Origin: JAFGMC01 sp963540515
Lineage (GTDB): Bacteria > Pseudomonadota > Alphaproteobacteria > Rs-D84
Length of the DNA stretch: 64,000 bases
Direction of reading: 5' to 3'
Assembly: GCA_963540515.1 (NCBI GenBank)
Contig: CAUTNA010000003.1
Location: 1 to 64,000 of the forward strand
Shown: positions 17,477-26,314 of the stretch, one piece after another
Position numbering within the stretch: position 1 is the first letter of the stretch
How the letters are laid out: every line of letters begins with the position of its first letter
Notes under the pieces: model-generated
Seen by the model: only the letters and a program-made list of their open reading frames with translations
Told to the model about the DNA's origin: nothing
Database searches by the model: none
Position numbers and translations under genes: made by a program

Positions 17477-17638
17477 ATGAGTAAAGAAGATTTTAAAAAA
17501 GCATCAGAAATTTTAAAGACTAAGAAGACAAGTTTCTCGAAAGCTAAGAGCGAGGTTATTGATCTTGTTAGTATTTTAAAAGAACATGGTGCTGATATTT
17601 CAAAATCTGTCTCTTTTTCTGATGAAAATGAAATTTAA
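17477..17638 (+). CDS. Small helical protein upstream of rho
   Basis: A 53-codon frame starting MSKEDFKKASEILKTKK and ending SFSDENEI. It is rich in Lys, Ser and Glu and likely one amphipathic helical hairpin, with no membrane segment. GAAGTT just before the ATG is only a weak ribosome site. It lies 76 bases before rho on the same strand. Codon use and polar composition look like a real protein; family not recognised. Confidence 0.5.
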   Translation: MSKEDFKKASEILKTKKTSFSKAKSEVIDLVSILKEHGADISKSVSFSDENEI

Positions 17639-17714
17639 TTTTATTTGAGTTTTTTGTATATTTTGTTAGTATGTTCTCTGAATCTATTCTGATTTTAAAT
17701 TTAAAGGTTATTTT

Positions 17715-18983
17715 ATGCATCTAAATGAATTGAAGTCTAAGTCTGCTCTCGCACTTTTAAATATGGCTGAGGAGATGGGTATTGAAAACCCATCACAATT
17801 AAATGTTCAACAGTTAAGATTTGCTGTTCTTCGTGTAATTGCTTCTGATAAAAATAATACTTTAATAGGTGATGGTGTTTTAGAACGAATACAAGATGGG
17901 TTTGGGTTTTTGCGTGCTTCAGAAAGTAATTATTTAGCTGGACCGGATGATTTATATGTATCTCCATCTCTTATAAAAAAATATGGTCTTAAAACTGGAG
18001 ATTATGTTGAGGGACAGATTCAAGCACCTCAAAATGAATCAGAAAAATATTTTGCCTTAGAGACTATTGAAAGAGTAAATGGTGATTCTCCTGATAAATT
18101 ACGTCATCGTGTTTCATTTGATGATATGACTCCTCTTTATCCTGATGAATTATTAAAAATGGAAGTAGAAAATGATAAAGATAAAAACAGAGCTTTATCT
18201 GCAAGAGTTATTGATTTAATATCTCCGACAGGAAAAGGACAAAGATCTTTAATAGTTGCTCCTCCAAGAACTGGTAAAACAGTAATGCTACAAAATATTG
18301 CTAATTCTATATCATCAAATTATCCAGATGTTAATTTAATGGTATTACTTATTGATGAAAGACCAGAAGAAGTGACAGATATGAAGAGAAGTGTTAGAGG
18401 AGAGGTTATATCAAGTACTTTTGATGAACCTGCTTCTCGTCATATACAAGTTGCAGAGATGGTTATAGAAAAAGCTAAAAGATTAGTGGAAGCAGGTAAA
18501 GATGTTGTTATATTGCTTGATTCTATAACAAGGCTTGGACGTGCTTACAATACTGTTGTACCAAGTTCTGGTAAAGTTTTAACAGGTGGTGTTGATGCTT
18601 ATGCACTCCAGAGACCAAAAAGATTTTTTGGTGCTGCAAGAAATATAGAAGGTGGTGGTTCTCTTACAATTATAGCAACAGCTTTAATTGAAACAGGATC
18701 AAAAATGGATGAAGTTATTTTTGAAGAATTTAAAGGAACTGGAAACAGTGAAATTATTTTAGATAGAAAATTATCAGACAAACGTGTTTATCCTGCAATA
18801 GATATAACAAAATCTGGAACAAGAAAAGAAGATTTACTTGTATCAAAAGATACTCTATCAAAAATGTATGTTTTAAGGCGAATCGTTAACCCTATGGGAA
18901 CACTTGAGGCTATGGAATTTTTATTAGATAAAATTAGAACTACAAAAACTAATGCAGATTTTTTTGCAGTTATGAATAGTTAA
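17715..18983 (+). CDS. rho: Transcription termination factor Rho
   Basis: 422-residue hexameric RNA helicase. The N-terminal helical domain (LNELKSKSALALLNMAEEMG), the primary RNA-binding cold-shock fold with RIQDGFGFLR, Walker A PPRTGKT, the Walker B region DVVILLDSITRLGRAYN and the DERPEEVTDM signature are all present, as is the Q-loop region GGVDAYALQRPKRFFGAARN. Full length for the family. It implies that genes here without hairpins may end by Rho. Confidence 0.97.
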   Translation: MHLNELKSKSALALLNMAEEMGIENPSQLNVQQLRFAVLRVIASDKNNTLIGDGVLERIQDGFGFLRASESNYLAGPDDLYVSPSLIKKYGLKTGDYVEGQIQAPQNESEKYFALETIERVNGDSPDKLRHRVSFDDMTPLYPDELLKMEVENDKDKNRALSARVIDLISPTGKGQRSLIVAPPRTGKTVMLQNIANSISSNYPDVNLMVLLIDERPEEVTDMKRSVRGEVISSTFDEPASRHIQVAEMVIEKAKRLVEAGKDVVILLDSITRLGRAYNTVVPSSGKVLTGGVDAYALQRPKRFFGAARNIEGGGSLTIIATALIETGSKMDEVIFEEFKGTGNSEIILDRKLSDKRVYPAIDITKSGTRKEDLLVSKDTLSKMYVLRRIVNPMGTLEAMEFLLDKIRTTKTNADFFAVMNS

Positions 18984-19115
18984 TTGCAAATTATTTGTAT
19001 TTTTTGATGTTTTTTAGTTATTTTACTCTTTACTAATTTTTTGAATTTATATAAAATGTATCAAGGACATTGAGTTGTTCTTAAATAAAAAAAGTATATG
19101 TAAAGGAGAGAAAGA

Positions 19116-19418
19116 ATGGTATTTTCATTCTTAGGAAAATCTAAAAAGAAAGAGGATCCAAAGCCAGTTGCAAAACCTGCAACAGCAAAAAAGCCAGCTG
19201 TTAAAAAAGTTGCAACAAAACCAGCTGTAAAAAAGCCTGTTGCTTCTAAAGCAACCAGTGCAAAACCAGTTGTTAAAAAGGTTGCTGTTAAAGCTCCTGC
19301 AAAGCCAGTTGCAAAACCTGCAACAGCAAAAAAGCCAGCTGTTAAAAAAGCTGTTGTTGCAAAGAAAGCACCTGCTAAAAAGGCTTGTGGTTGCTCATCT
19401 TGCAAAAAATCAAAATAA
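19116..19418 (+). CDS. Lys/Ala/Pro/Val-rich basic protein with Cys tail (histone H1/AlgP-like)
   Basis: 100 residues. A hydrophobic start MVFSFLGKSKKKEDP leads into about 75 residues of KPVAKPATAKKPAVKK-type repeats, strongly basic and probably disordered, as in bacterial H1-like DNA-binding proteins. The end KKACGCSSCKKSK adds three cysteines in CxCxxC, suggesting metal binding or disulfides. An AAGGAGAG ribosome site precedes the ATG. The coding DNA contains a 50-base perfect direct repeat, so repeat number may vary. Nucleoid or RNA binding is inference from composition only. Confidence 0.75.
   Translation: MVFSFLGKSKKKEDPKPVAKPATAKKPAVKKVATKPAVKKPVASKATSAKPVVKKVAVKAPAKPVAKPATAKKPAVKKAVVAKKAPAKKACGCSSCKKSK
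19160..19209 (+). repeat. 50-bp perfect direct repeat in the basic protein gene, copy 1
   Basis: Starts AAAGCCAGTTGCAAAACCTG and encodes KPVAKPATAKKPAVKK. Identical to 19301-19350 including all wobble bases. Confidence 0.9.
19301..19350 (+). repeat. 50-bp perfect direct repeat in the basic protein gene, copy 2
   Basis: Second copy of 19160-19209, offset by 141 bases (a multiple of three), so recombination between copies would delete 47 residues in frame. Confidence 0.9.
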
Positions 19419-19447
19419 TTTTAATTTTTATTTTATGATTTTTTATT

Positions 19448-19482
19448 ACCTATAGATTATAAGTTCTATAGGTTTTATTTTT
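19448..19482 (+). terminator. Terminator after the basic protein gene
   Basis: A 9-bp stem (ACCTATAGA / TCTATAGGT) with an 8-base loop followed by a T-rich run. Confidence 0.75.
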
Positions 19483-19532
19483 TTTATTAAAGTTTTATTT
19501 GAAGTTTTGTTTAAAGTTTATATACTAAAATT

Positions 19533-20426
19533 ATGATTAAAACTAAGTCAGGTTTTGTTGCAATTGTTGGTCCTACCAATTCTGGTAAGAGTACTTTTAT
19601 AAATGCAATTTTTAATAAAAAAATATCAATTACTTCTCATAAAGTCCAAACAACCAGAACAAGAATTAAAGCTGTTAAAATGTTTGGTGATGTTCAGATC
19701 ATATTTTTTGATACTCCTGGAATATTTAAACCAAATAGGAGATTAGATAGAGCTATGGTTGGTACAGCTCTTGATTCCATAGGACAAACGGACGCAATAC
19801 TTCTTATGATAGATGCAAAGAAAGGCATAACAAAAACAGTTAAAGATATAATTTCAAAATTTAAAAATTTAAAAAATGTATTTGCTTGTTTGAATAAAAT
19901 TGATCTTGTCCCTAAATCAAATTTATTAGAGTTAGCACAAGAATTATCAAGTCTTTATTCTTTTAAAGAAATATTTATGATTTCTGCATTAAAGAAAGAT
20001 GGAATTGATTCAATACTTAAATCTTTGTCTTCTGTTATGCCAGAATCTTGTTATTTATTTGATCCAAAAGACAGTATTGATATACCTGATGAATTGTATT
20101 TATCAGAGCTTACTCGTGAAAAAATTTATAAATATATACATAAAGAATTACCATATTTAATAAATGTGATAACTGAAAAAGTTGATGTTGACAGTGATGG
20201 AATTTTAGATATTTATCAAAAGGTACTTGTTAAATCTGTTTCTCATAAAAAAATATTAATTGGAAGAGGTGGGGATCAATTAAAAAAAATAGGGATGGAG
20301 GCAAGATTTGATATTCAAAACCAATGGGATGTAAATGCTAGATTACATTTGTTTGTAAAAGTTGATCCAAAGTGGGAAGAGGATAAGGAAAATTATATTC
20401 TGCAAGGTTTGGATTTTGTAAAATGA
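19533..20426 (+). CDS. era: GTPase Era
   Basis: 297 residues. G1 GPTNSGKS, the effector region QTTRTRI, G3 DTPGIFKP, G4 NKID and G5 SALKKDG are present, followed by a KH RNA-binding domain with GRGGDQLKKIG and a typical end LHLFVKVDPKWEED. Era binds the 3' end of 16S rRNA and assists 30S maturation. It overlaps queA by 4 bases (ATGA). Confidence 0.97.
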   Translation: MIKTKSGFVAIVGPTNSGKSTFINAIFNKKISITSHKVQTTRTRIKAVKMFGDVQIIFFDTPGIFKPNRRLDRAMVGTALDSIGQTDAILLMIDAKKGITKTVKDIISKFKNLKNVFACLNKIDLVPKSNLLELAQELSSLYSFKEIFMISALKKDGIDSILKSLSSVMPESCYLFDPKDSIDIPDELYLSELTREKIYKYIHKELPYLINVITEKVDVDSDGILDIYQKVLVKSVSHKKILIGRGGDQLKKIGMEARFDIQNQWDVNARLHLFVKVDPKWEEDKENYILQGLDFVK

Positions 20427-21433
20427 TAAGAACTTCTGATTTTGATTTTGTTCTTCCTGAAAAATTAATTGCATCCAATCCACTTCAAGATCGTGATTCT
20501 TCAAAAATGCTTGTTGTACCAAGTTTAGAAGATAAATCTATAAAGGACTTTGTAGATTTTTTAAAAGAGGGCGATGTAGTAGTTTTTAATAATTCAAAAG
20601 TAATTCCTGCTCGTTTTAATGCAAAGTTTAAAGATAGTGATTTTGAAATAACTTTACATACTTCTATATCAAAAAATATTTGGTTTGGCTTATGTAAAAA
20701 ATTTAATAAATTAAATATATCTGATATTTTAATTTTAGAAGATGGAACAAAAATTGAAATTTTAGATATACTTCAAGAGAGTGGTTTAAAAATAAAATTT
20801 ATTTGTGAAGATTCTTTAAAAGTTTTAGATAAAGTTGGTAAAATGCCTTTACCTCCTTATATAAAGAGAACTGCAACTGAATTAGATAATAAGAGATACC
20901 AGACTGTTTATGCTGAAAAATTAGGATCTATGGCGGCTCCTACTGCAGGATTACATTTTACAAAAGATCTATTAAAAAAAATAGAAGACAAAGGTGTAAA
21001 AATTGTAAATATTACTCTTCATGTTGGTAGTGGTACATGGATGCCAGTTAAAACTGAAGACATAACAAAACATAAAATGCATAGTGAATTTGGTGAAATT
21101 ACAGAAGAACAAGCTGAAATTATAAATAGTGCAAAAAGAGTTATTGCAATTGGGACAACAAGTTTAAGATTATTAGAATCAAGTGCTAAAAATTATAAAA
21201 AAATTGAGGCTTTTAATGGAACTACAGATATTTTTATATACCCTAGTTATAAATTTAAAATAGTTGATGTTTTACTTACAAACTTTCATCTTCCTAAATC
21301 AACTTTATTTATGTTAGTATCTGCCTTTTCTGGATTAGATACTATGAAACAAGCTTATCAGCACGCAATAGATAATAATTACAGATTTTTTAGTTATGGT
21401 GATTGTTGTTTATTATTTAAAAAGGATATTTAA
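20423..21433 (+). CDS. queA: S-adenosylmethionine:tRNA ribosyltransferase-isomerase QueA
   Basis: 336 residues. Transfers and rearranges the ribosyl moiety of SAM onto preQ1-tRNA to form epoxyqueuosine. Diagnostic segments: FDFVLPEKLIASNP, the VVFNNSKVIPAR motif, GKMPLPPYIKR, AAPTAGLHFT, TLHVGSGTWMPV and LLTNFHLPKSTLFMLV. Directly upstream of tgt with a 2-base gap, forming a queuosine pair. Confidence 0.97.
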   Translation: MIRTSDFDFVLPEKLIASNPLQDRDSSKMLVVPSLEDKSIKDFVDFLKEGDVVVFNNSKVIPARFNAKFKDSDFEITLHTSISKNIWFGLCKKFNKLNISDILILEDGTKIEILDILQESGLKIKFICEDSLKVLDKVGKMPLPPYIKRTATELDNKRYQTVYAEKLGSMAAPTAGLHFTKDLLKKIEDKGVKIVNITLHVGSGTWMPVKTEDITKHKMHSEFGEITEEQAEIINSAKRVIAIGTTSLRLLESSAKNYKKIEAFNGTTDIFIYPSYKFKIVDVLLTNFHLPKSTLFMLVSAFSGLDTMKQAYQHAIDNNYRFFSYGDCCLLFKKDI

Positions 21434-21435
21434 AA

Positions 21436-22548
21436 ATGTCTTTATCTTTTAAAGTTTTATATAAAAATGAAAATGCGAGACGTGGAATTGTTAGAACTGC
21501 ACATGGAGATTTTCAAACACCTGCTTTTATGGCTGTTGGGACGGCTGGTACTGTAAAAGCTATGACTATGCAACAAGTTGAAAAAACAGGAACAGAAGTT
21601 ATTTTAGGAAATACTTATCATTTAATGATGAGACCAGGTGGAGACTTAATTGAAAAATTTGGAGGTCTTCATAATTTTTCTGGTTGGAAAAAGCCAATTT
21701 TAACAGATAGTGGTGGTTTTCAGGTAATGTCTTTATCTGGACTTACTAAATTAAAAGAAGACGGTGTTGAATTTACTTCACATATAGATGGAGGAATAAA
21801 ACATTTTTTAACTCCTGAAAAATCTGTTCAAATTCAACATCAACTTGATTCAAATATAACTATGGTTTTAGATGAGTGTTTAAAATTACCAGCAGATAAA
21901 GATAAAGTTATAAAAAATGTTGAAAGAGTATCCCGTTGGGCAAAAAGATCGTTTGATTCTTTTATAAATAGAGATGGTTATGGTATCTTTGGAATAGTTC
22001 AAGGTGCTGATTTTAAAGATTTACGTGAAAAATCTGCAAAAGAATTAACTGAAATTAACTTTGATGGTTTTGCTGTTGGGGGATTAGCAGTTGGTGAACC
22101 TCAAGATGTAATGTTTGATATTATTAATTTTACAACAAATTTTTTACCTTTTGATAAACCAAGGTATTTAATGGGGGTTGGTACTCCTTTGGATATTTTA
22201 GGTGCTGTTGAAAGAGGTATAGATATGTTTGATTGTGTTATGCCAACTCGTGCTGGAAGAACAGGACAAGCATTTACAGAATTTGGTACAATAAATATAA
22301 GAAATTCGAAATTTAAATATGATGATACTCCATTATCTTTAAATTGTGATTGTGAAGCGTGTAAACTTACCAAAGCTTATCTGCATCATTTAGTTAAATC
22401 TAATGAAATTTTAGGTTCTATGTTACTTACACAACATAATTTAACTTTTTATCAAGATTTAATGAGAAATATAAGAAAATCAATAGAAGAAGATAATTTT
22501 AAAGATTTTAAGGAAGATTTTATAAAAAAGTATAATAGTTCTAATTAA
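21436..22548 (+). CDS. tgt: tRNA-guanine transglycosylase Tgt
   Basis: 370 residues. Exchanges G34 for preQ1 in Asp, Asn, His and Tyr tRNAs. The active-site DSGGFQVMSL, the nucleophile region GVGTPLDILGAVERGIDMFDCV, and the zinc site NCDCEACKLT ... HHL are all visible. It completes the era-queA-tgt unit and is followed by a strong hairpin. Confidence 0.97.
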   Translation: MSLSFKVLYKNENARRGIVRTAHGDFQTPAFMAVGTAGTVKAMTMQQVEKTGTEVILGNTYHLMMRPGGDLIEKFGGLHNFSGWKKPILTDSGGFQVMSLSGLTKLKEDGVEFTSHIDGGIKHFLTPEKSVQIQHQLDSNITMVLDECLKLPADKDKVIKNVERVSRWAKRSFDSFINRDGYGIFGIVQGADFKDLREKSAKELTEINFDGFAVGGLAVGEPQDVMFDIINFTTNFLPFDKPRYLMGVGTPLDILGAVERGIDMFDCVMPTRAGRTGQAFTEFGTINIRNSKFKYDDTPLSLNCDCEACKLTKAYLHHLVKSNEILGSMLLTQHNLTFYQDLMRNIRKSIEEDNFKDFKEDFIKKYNSSN

Positions 22549-22646
22549 TTTTTAAATAAGTTAATTTCTTATAAAATAACAATCGATACTCAATATTAAA
22601 AATAATTTTATAAGTTTTTAAGTTAATTAGTTAAATAGTATTTAAT

Positions 22647-22677
22647 AAAAAAGCCAATTTTAAATTGGCTTTTTTAT
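22647..22677. terminator. Bidirectional terminator between tgt and the module protein gene
   Basis: A near-continuous palindrome (AAAAAAGCCAATTT and its complement around one T). T runs on both strands would serve tgt (rightward) and the converging gene ending at 22679. Confidence 0.8.
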
Positions 22678-22678
22678 C

Positions 22679-23509
22679 TTATTTAATACCGACACTAAAC
22701 TCATCACCATAAGAGGCTACTGATTGACCGTTTATTGTACACTGTATATCTTCATAACCATTTTTTACTTGTACTTTCTTCATTACTGTACTTGTTATAA
22801 GTCCTCCAGCAGTTCCTAATACTACTCCCGCTATACTGTCTGATAATAATCTGTGTTTATTAAATTTTCCATCTTTATCTTTCCATACACTTGTCTTTAA
22901 ACCCTTCAGTAATGATTTCATTTTATAATAAGCCAATGCTGCTTTTGCTTTATTGTATAATTCATCTGGTATAGTATTTTTAAACAGAATTGCTTGAGAA
23001 TATCTGTATTTTGAACTCTCTACATCGAAAACTATTTGTCCAAGATTAAAACTTATAGTAGTTACATCTTTTGGTAAAGAATCTGAGGTAAAAGAATTTC
23101 TTAATATATTATACATTTCGTTGAGCCTTCCTTGATTCAGGACATAAGTGTTATATTGTTGAGGTCCAGAAAAACTAGCAGAAGCTGTTAAAAAAATAAG
23201 ACTATTATCTTTTATTCTTTTACTGAATCTTCCAACTACATCTTTCACTAAAGGTGCACATTCAGGATCTTCTTCAACTTTAGATACATCAATTCCATGA
23301 TATATTCTTAAAAGTATAATCTTATCATTTTCACCATAGCCATAACATAGTTGACCATTTTTTTTATACTTTACTTCTCTGGTCTTGTTAGGAATCGTCC
23401 AAAAGGTTTTTTCTTTCTCAATTTCTGGACTATCTCGAGTAATAGAAAAAGCAGAATAAAAAGGCAAAATGAATAATAATGATAAAAATAGTATTAGTTT
23501 AATTCTCAT
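22679..23509 (-). CDS. Exported protein with OmpA-like middle and shared C-terminal module (copy A)
   Basis: 276 residues. Signal peptide LILFLSLLFILPFYSAFS. Residues about 100-170 include LIFLTASASFSGPQQYNTYV and QGRLNEMYNILR, which resemble the YN...L..RA..V...L core of OmpA-type domains, but without the usual Asp/Arg pair, so this is tentative. The last 72 residues (from KTSVWKDKDGKF) form the module shared with the genes at 37003 and 40895: charged stretch, glycine-rich hydrophobic helix (IAGVVLGTAGGLITSTVM), then GYEDIQCTINGQ and YGDEFSVG. Function unknown; an envelope protein held by the C-terminal helix is inferred. Confidence 0.75.
   Translation of the reverse strand: MRIKLILFLSLLFILPFYSAFSITRDSPEIEKEKTFWTIPNKTREVKYKKNGQLCYGYGENDKIILLRIYHGIDVSKVEEDPECAPLVKDVVGRFSKRIKDNSLIFLTASASFSGPQQYNTYVLNQGRLNEMYNILRNSFTSDSLPKDVTTISFNLGQIVFDVESSKYRYSQAILFKNTIPDELYNKAKAALAYYKMKSLLKGLKTSVWKDKDGKFNKHRLLSDSIAGVVLGTAGGLITSTVMKKVQVKNGYEDIQCTINGQSVASYGDEFSVGIK
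22682..22897 (-). repeat. Shared C-terminal module, copy A
   Basis: 216 coding bases. My codon-by-codon comparison gives 5 differences from copy B (37801-38016) and 10 from copy C (41354-41569). Nearly all synonymous positions are identical, while flanking coding sequence is unrelated. Confidence 0.9.
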
Positions 23510-23634
23510 TTTATATGATCCTATAATTTACAGACAATTATATCAAATTTAATCCACTATTAAAATTAAAATTTTATCATTTGAAAATAATTTATTTAAA
23601 TGTTAATCTTAGATCTAAGCAAGGTTATTATACT

Positions 23635-24429
23635 ATGAAAATAATAAATTTTATTTTTTCTGTTAGTTTTTTGTTTTTTAATTCTGCTTATTCTTTTGTT
23701 TTTGGAAATCATCCAACAATATGCAAACCAAAGGCTTTTTCAAGTTGTTATAATGTATCTTACAATACACCAGGCTATTTATTTATAGATTTTGAAAAAG
23801 AAAAATTAAAATTTTTAAAAGGTGGAAAAATTGATGAAAATGATGATGCTTATAAAGCTTTGAAACAAAAAAATATAGATCAGTTTGATGAACTGGCAAA
23901 ATGTAAAGGTAAAAAAATAATATGTAAAGATGCTCTTAATGGTGTTTTTGAGAATAAAATTTTATCTAAAGATGAGATAAATGATCCGAGTATTGTATCA
24001 CAAGATTTTGATTTTGATGTATTTTTAAAAAATAAAAATTGTTTTGGTGTAAGAAAGACAATAGATAATGGTATTTATGCTCTTAAAGATAATAAATATG
24101 TTAAAGTTTGGTGTAAAAATATTCCAATGGAACAAACTGAGGATTTACCTAATGGTAAGATTATTTCTGATAGTATGTATCAACCAACTTGTGAAAATTT
24201 AGCACAAAAAAATATTTTAGATATTCAAAAAGCTAATTGTTTTGGAGAATTATTAAGTTCTGATTATAGTTTTGTTTGTGATACAAATTCATCTGGGACA
24301 TTACCAAAATACATTATTAAAAATCCAAATACTATTAATTCTTTTAATCAAATAACTTCTGATGAAGTTAATATGATATTTAATCATATGAAAAGATCTG
24401 CTGAAAAAACTCGTAGAAAAAGAGGATAA
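23635..24429 (+). CDS. Secreted Cys-containing protein of unknown function
   Basis: 264 residues from the ATG at 23635; the open frame begins at a TTG (23581) but the signal peptide IINFIFSVSFLFFNSAYS fits the ATG. The mature part has about ten cysteines in pairs (PTICKPKAFSSCYN, LAKCKGKKIICKD, PTCENLAQ, ANCFGELL, SFVCDTN), pointing to disulfides in the periplasm or outside. The C-terminus is basic (KRSAEKTRRKRG). No family recognised. The next gene starts 3 bases after its stop, so they are probably co-transcribed. Confidence 0.7.
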   Translation: MKIINFIFSVSFLFFNSAYSFVFGNHPTICKPKAFSSCYNVSYNTPGYLFIDFEKEKLKFLKGGKIDENDDAYKALKQKNIDQFDELAKCKGKKIICKDALNGVFENKILSKDEINDPSIVSQDFDFDVFLKNKNCFGVRKTIDNGIYALKDNKYVKVWCKNIPMEQTEDLPNGKIISDSMYQPTCENLAQKNILDIQKANCFGELLSSDYSFVCDTNSSGTLPKYIIKNPNTINSFNQITSDEVNMIFNHMKRSAEKTRRKRG

Positions 24430-24432
24430 ATT

Positions 24433-25185
24433 ATGAAAGAAAATATGTTTACTGAGTCTAAATTTAAAAATATTTTTATTCCAATAATACTTTCATTCAG
24501 TTTAGCACTATCTGGTTATTTTATAGGTAATGGAATATTTAAGTCTATGACTAAAAGAACTGTGACAGTTAAAGGACTTGCAGAAAAAGATGTAAAAGCT
24601 GATTTAGCTGTTTGGAATATACATATAAGTAAAGTTGGTTCAAGTTTATTATCTATTCAAAAAGATTTAAATACAGATATACAAAAAGTAAAAAAGTTTT
24701 TTATTTCTCAAGGTTTTAAGGATTATGAATTACAAGATTTACGTATTCAAGTAAAAGATAGAAGTACAGATTATTTATCCCGTGATGAAATGAAAAGTTT
24801 AGAAAATAAACGCTATGTTATAGAGACAGGTGTTTTAATACGATCTAATAATGTTAATTTAGTAGATTCTGTTTCAAGAAAGCTTGGAGATTTGGTAAGT
24901 CAAGGAATTGCTATAACAAATGATTATTCTGGTCCAATTTATATATTTAATGGTTTAAATGATATAAAAACAGAGATGATCCAGCAGGCAACAAAGAATG
25001 CAAAGGTATCAGGTGAGCAATTTGCAAAAGATGCAGATACAACACTTGGTAAGATTTATACTGCTAATCAAGGTGTTTTTTCTATAGAATCAAGAGATCC
25101 AATTGATAATTGGTCAAATAATGAAAAACAATCCATAGATAAAAAAGTCAGAGTTGTTTCAACGATTACATTTTATTTAAAATAA
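24433..25185 (+). CDS. SIMPL-domain (DUF541) membrane-anchored protein
   Basis: 250 residues with one N-terminal membrane helix (about 13-33, IPIILSFSLALSGYFIGNG) and a periplasmic SIMPL domain. TVTVKGLAEKDVKADLAVW is the family's opening signature, followed by LNTDIQKVKKFFISQG, YVIETGVLIRSNNVNLVD and the closing KKVRVVSTITFYL strand. Related bacterial proteins have poorly defined envelope or oxidative-stress roles. It follows a secreted protein gene by 3 bases. Confidence 0.85.
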   Translation: MKENMFTESKFKNIFIPIILSFSLALSGYFIGNGIFKSMTKRTVTVKGLAEKDVKADLAVWNIHISKVGSSLLSIQKDLNTDIQKVKKFFISQGFKDYELQDLRIQVKDRSTDYLSRDEMKSLENKRYVIETGVLIRSNNVNLVDSVSRKLGDLVSQGIAITNDYSGPIYIFNGLNDIKTEMIQQATKNAKVSGEQFAKDADTTLGKIYTANQGVFSIESRDPIDNWSNNEKQSIDKKVRVVSTITFYLK

Positions 25186-25325
25186 AATAATAAAATAAAA
25201 AAAGATATTTTACCTCGTCCATCTTGAGTTAATATCTATTTATTTGAAACAGATGATAAAAATCAAATTTTTAGCTATTTGAAAATGAAAAACTTCTTCT
25301 TAGTTTTTGATAAAATAGGAGTTTT

Positions 25326-25775
25326 TTAATAAATCTTTTGAAATACTTCGCATACCATTGGAGCTTGTTCATAAAAATCTTTTCCTATCGATTTATATCT
25401 TTCAGAAAAGTATCTATCATGAACCTCTCTCCAATACTGATAACTTCTATCACCTTCACCCTCATGCCATGCGTGTTCAGGTGTAATTAAATTATAAGGA
25501 ATAATATATACTAGTTTTGTTTGCGTAATACATACAGGCTTTTTAGAACCATTGAGAATTATATTATAATCCAAAGCCTTTGGTATATCTTCTCCTATTT
25601 CATATAGTTCAAATGCTGAAGTTGTAGCTGTCTTAATATTACAATTAACTAATTCTGCCAATTTATCAGCCATATCTTTTGTATTGCCGAAACTAAAATA
25701 TTGATATTTTATATCTATTGGTAATTTCTTTTCATTGCAAAATTTAATCCAAAATTCTTTTATTTTATCATCCAT
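25326..25775 (-). CDS. ASCH-domain protein (YhfF-like)
   Basis: 149 residues. Family marks: FWIKFCNE at the start, SFGNTKDMADKLAELV, KTATTSAFELYE, PVCITQTKLVYIIPYNLIT and the signature EGEGDRSYQYWREVHDRYF. ASCH folds resemble PUA domains and are thought to bind RNA or act on modified nucleosides; the substrate is not known here. Monocistronic. Confidence 0.85.
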   Translation of the reverse strand: MDDKIKEFWIKFCNEKKLPIDIKYQYFSFGNTKDMADKLAELVNCNIKTATTSAFELYEIGEDIPKALDYNIILNGSKKPVCITQTKLVYIIPYNLITPEHAWHEGEGDRSYQYWREVHDRYFSERYKSIGKDFYEQAPMVCEVFQKIY

Positions 25776-26106
25776 TCAAATTACCTAAATAACTTCTAAT
25801 TTATGTTAATTATTTGTTTTTTGCAGTTCCTTAATACAATTTTAACTTCTGTTTATTTTATTTTCAAATAAAAAGGAATTTTATAAAAATATATAATATT
25901 TGAGGCAATATCCAAATCTTCAATTTCAGAAGAATTTAATTGTGATATTAAGCAGAGTTAAAAAAATGGCTACTTATAGATAATGTCAATAAAATGGGGA
26001 GGAGGATGAGCTTATACTATGAAAATTTTAAATTTAATAAAATAAAGTACTGTACGCAAATCAAGTAGAATAGAAGAGATTTTGAAAGGGTAAATATTTA
26101 AAAAAC
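25776..26106. other. Intergenic stretch upstream of the ASCH gene and tRNA-Lys
   Basis: About 330 bases without a convincing gene. A short frame near 25950-26070 (AELKKWLLIDNVNKMGRRMS, ending QIK) has no credible start and may be a gene remnant; I could not assign it. Confidence 0.3.
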
Positions 26107-26182
26107 TGGTGGGATTGCAGGGATTCGAACCCTGGACCCAATGATTAAAAGTCATTTGCTCTACCAACTGAGCTACAATCCC
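26107..26182 (-). tRNA. tRNA-Lys (anticodon UUU)
   Basis: The reverse complement begins GGGATTGTAGCTCAGTTGG and has the anticodon loop CTTTTAA (anticodon TTT), T-loop GGTTCGAATCC and an acceptor stem GGGATTG/CAATCCC followed by discriminator A and an encoded CCA. All four arms pair. Confidence 0.96.
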
Positions 26183-26314
26183 AAAGAGTCTCTACGTATT
26201 TTATAACTTTTTGAATATAAGTCAAACTATTTTTTTATAAAATTATTTGCCTTTAATAGCTTGTATTTACTTGATTTATAACTATAATAATATTGTAGAG
26301 TAAAAGGTTTTATT

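Noticed and set aside
25950..26075. Short frame near tRNA-Lys as a gene
   Set aside because: No start codon with a ribosome site and no recognisable family; kept only as a possible remnant.
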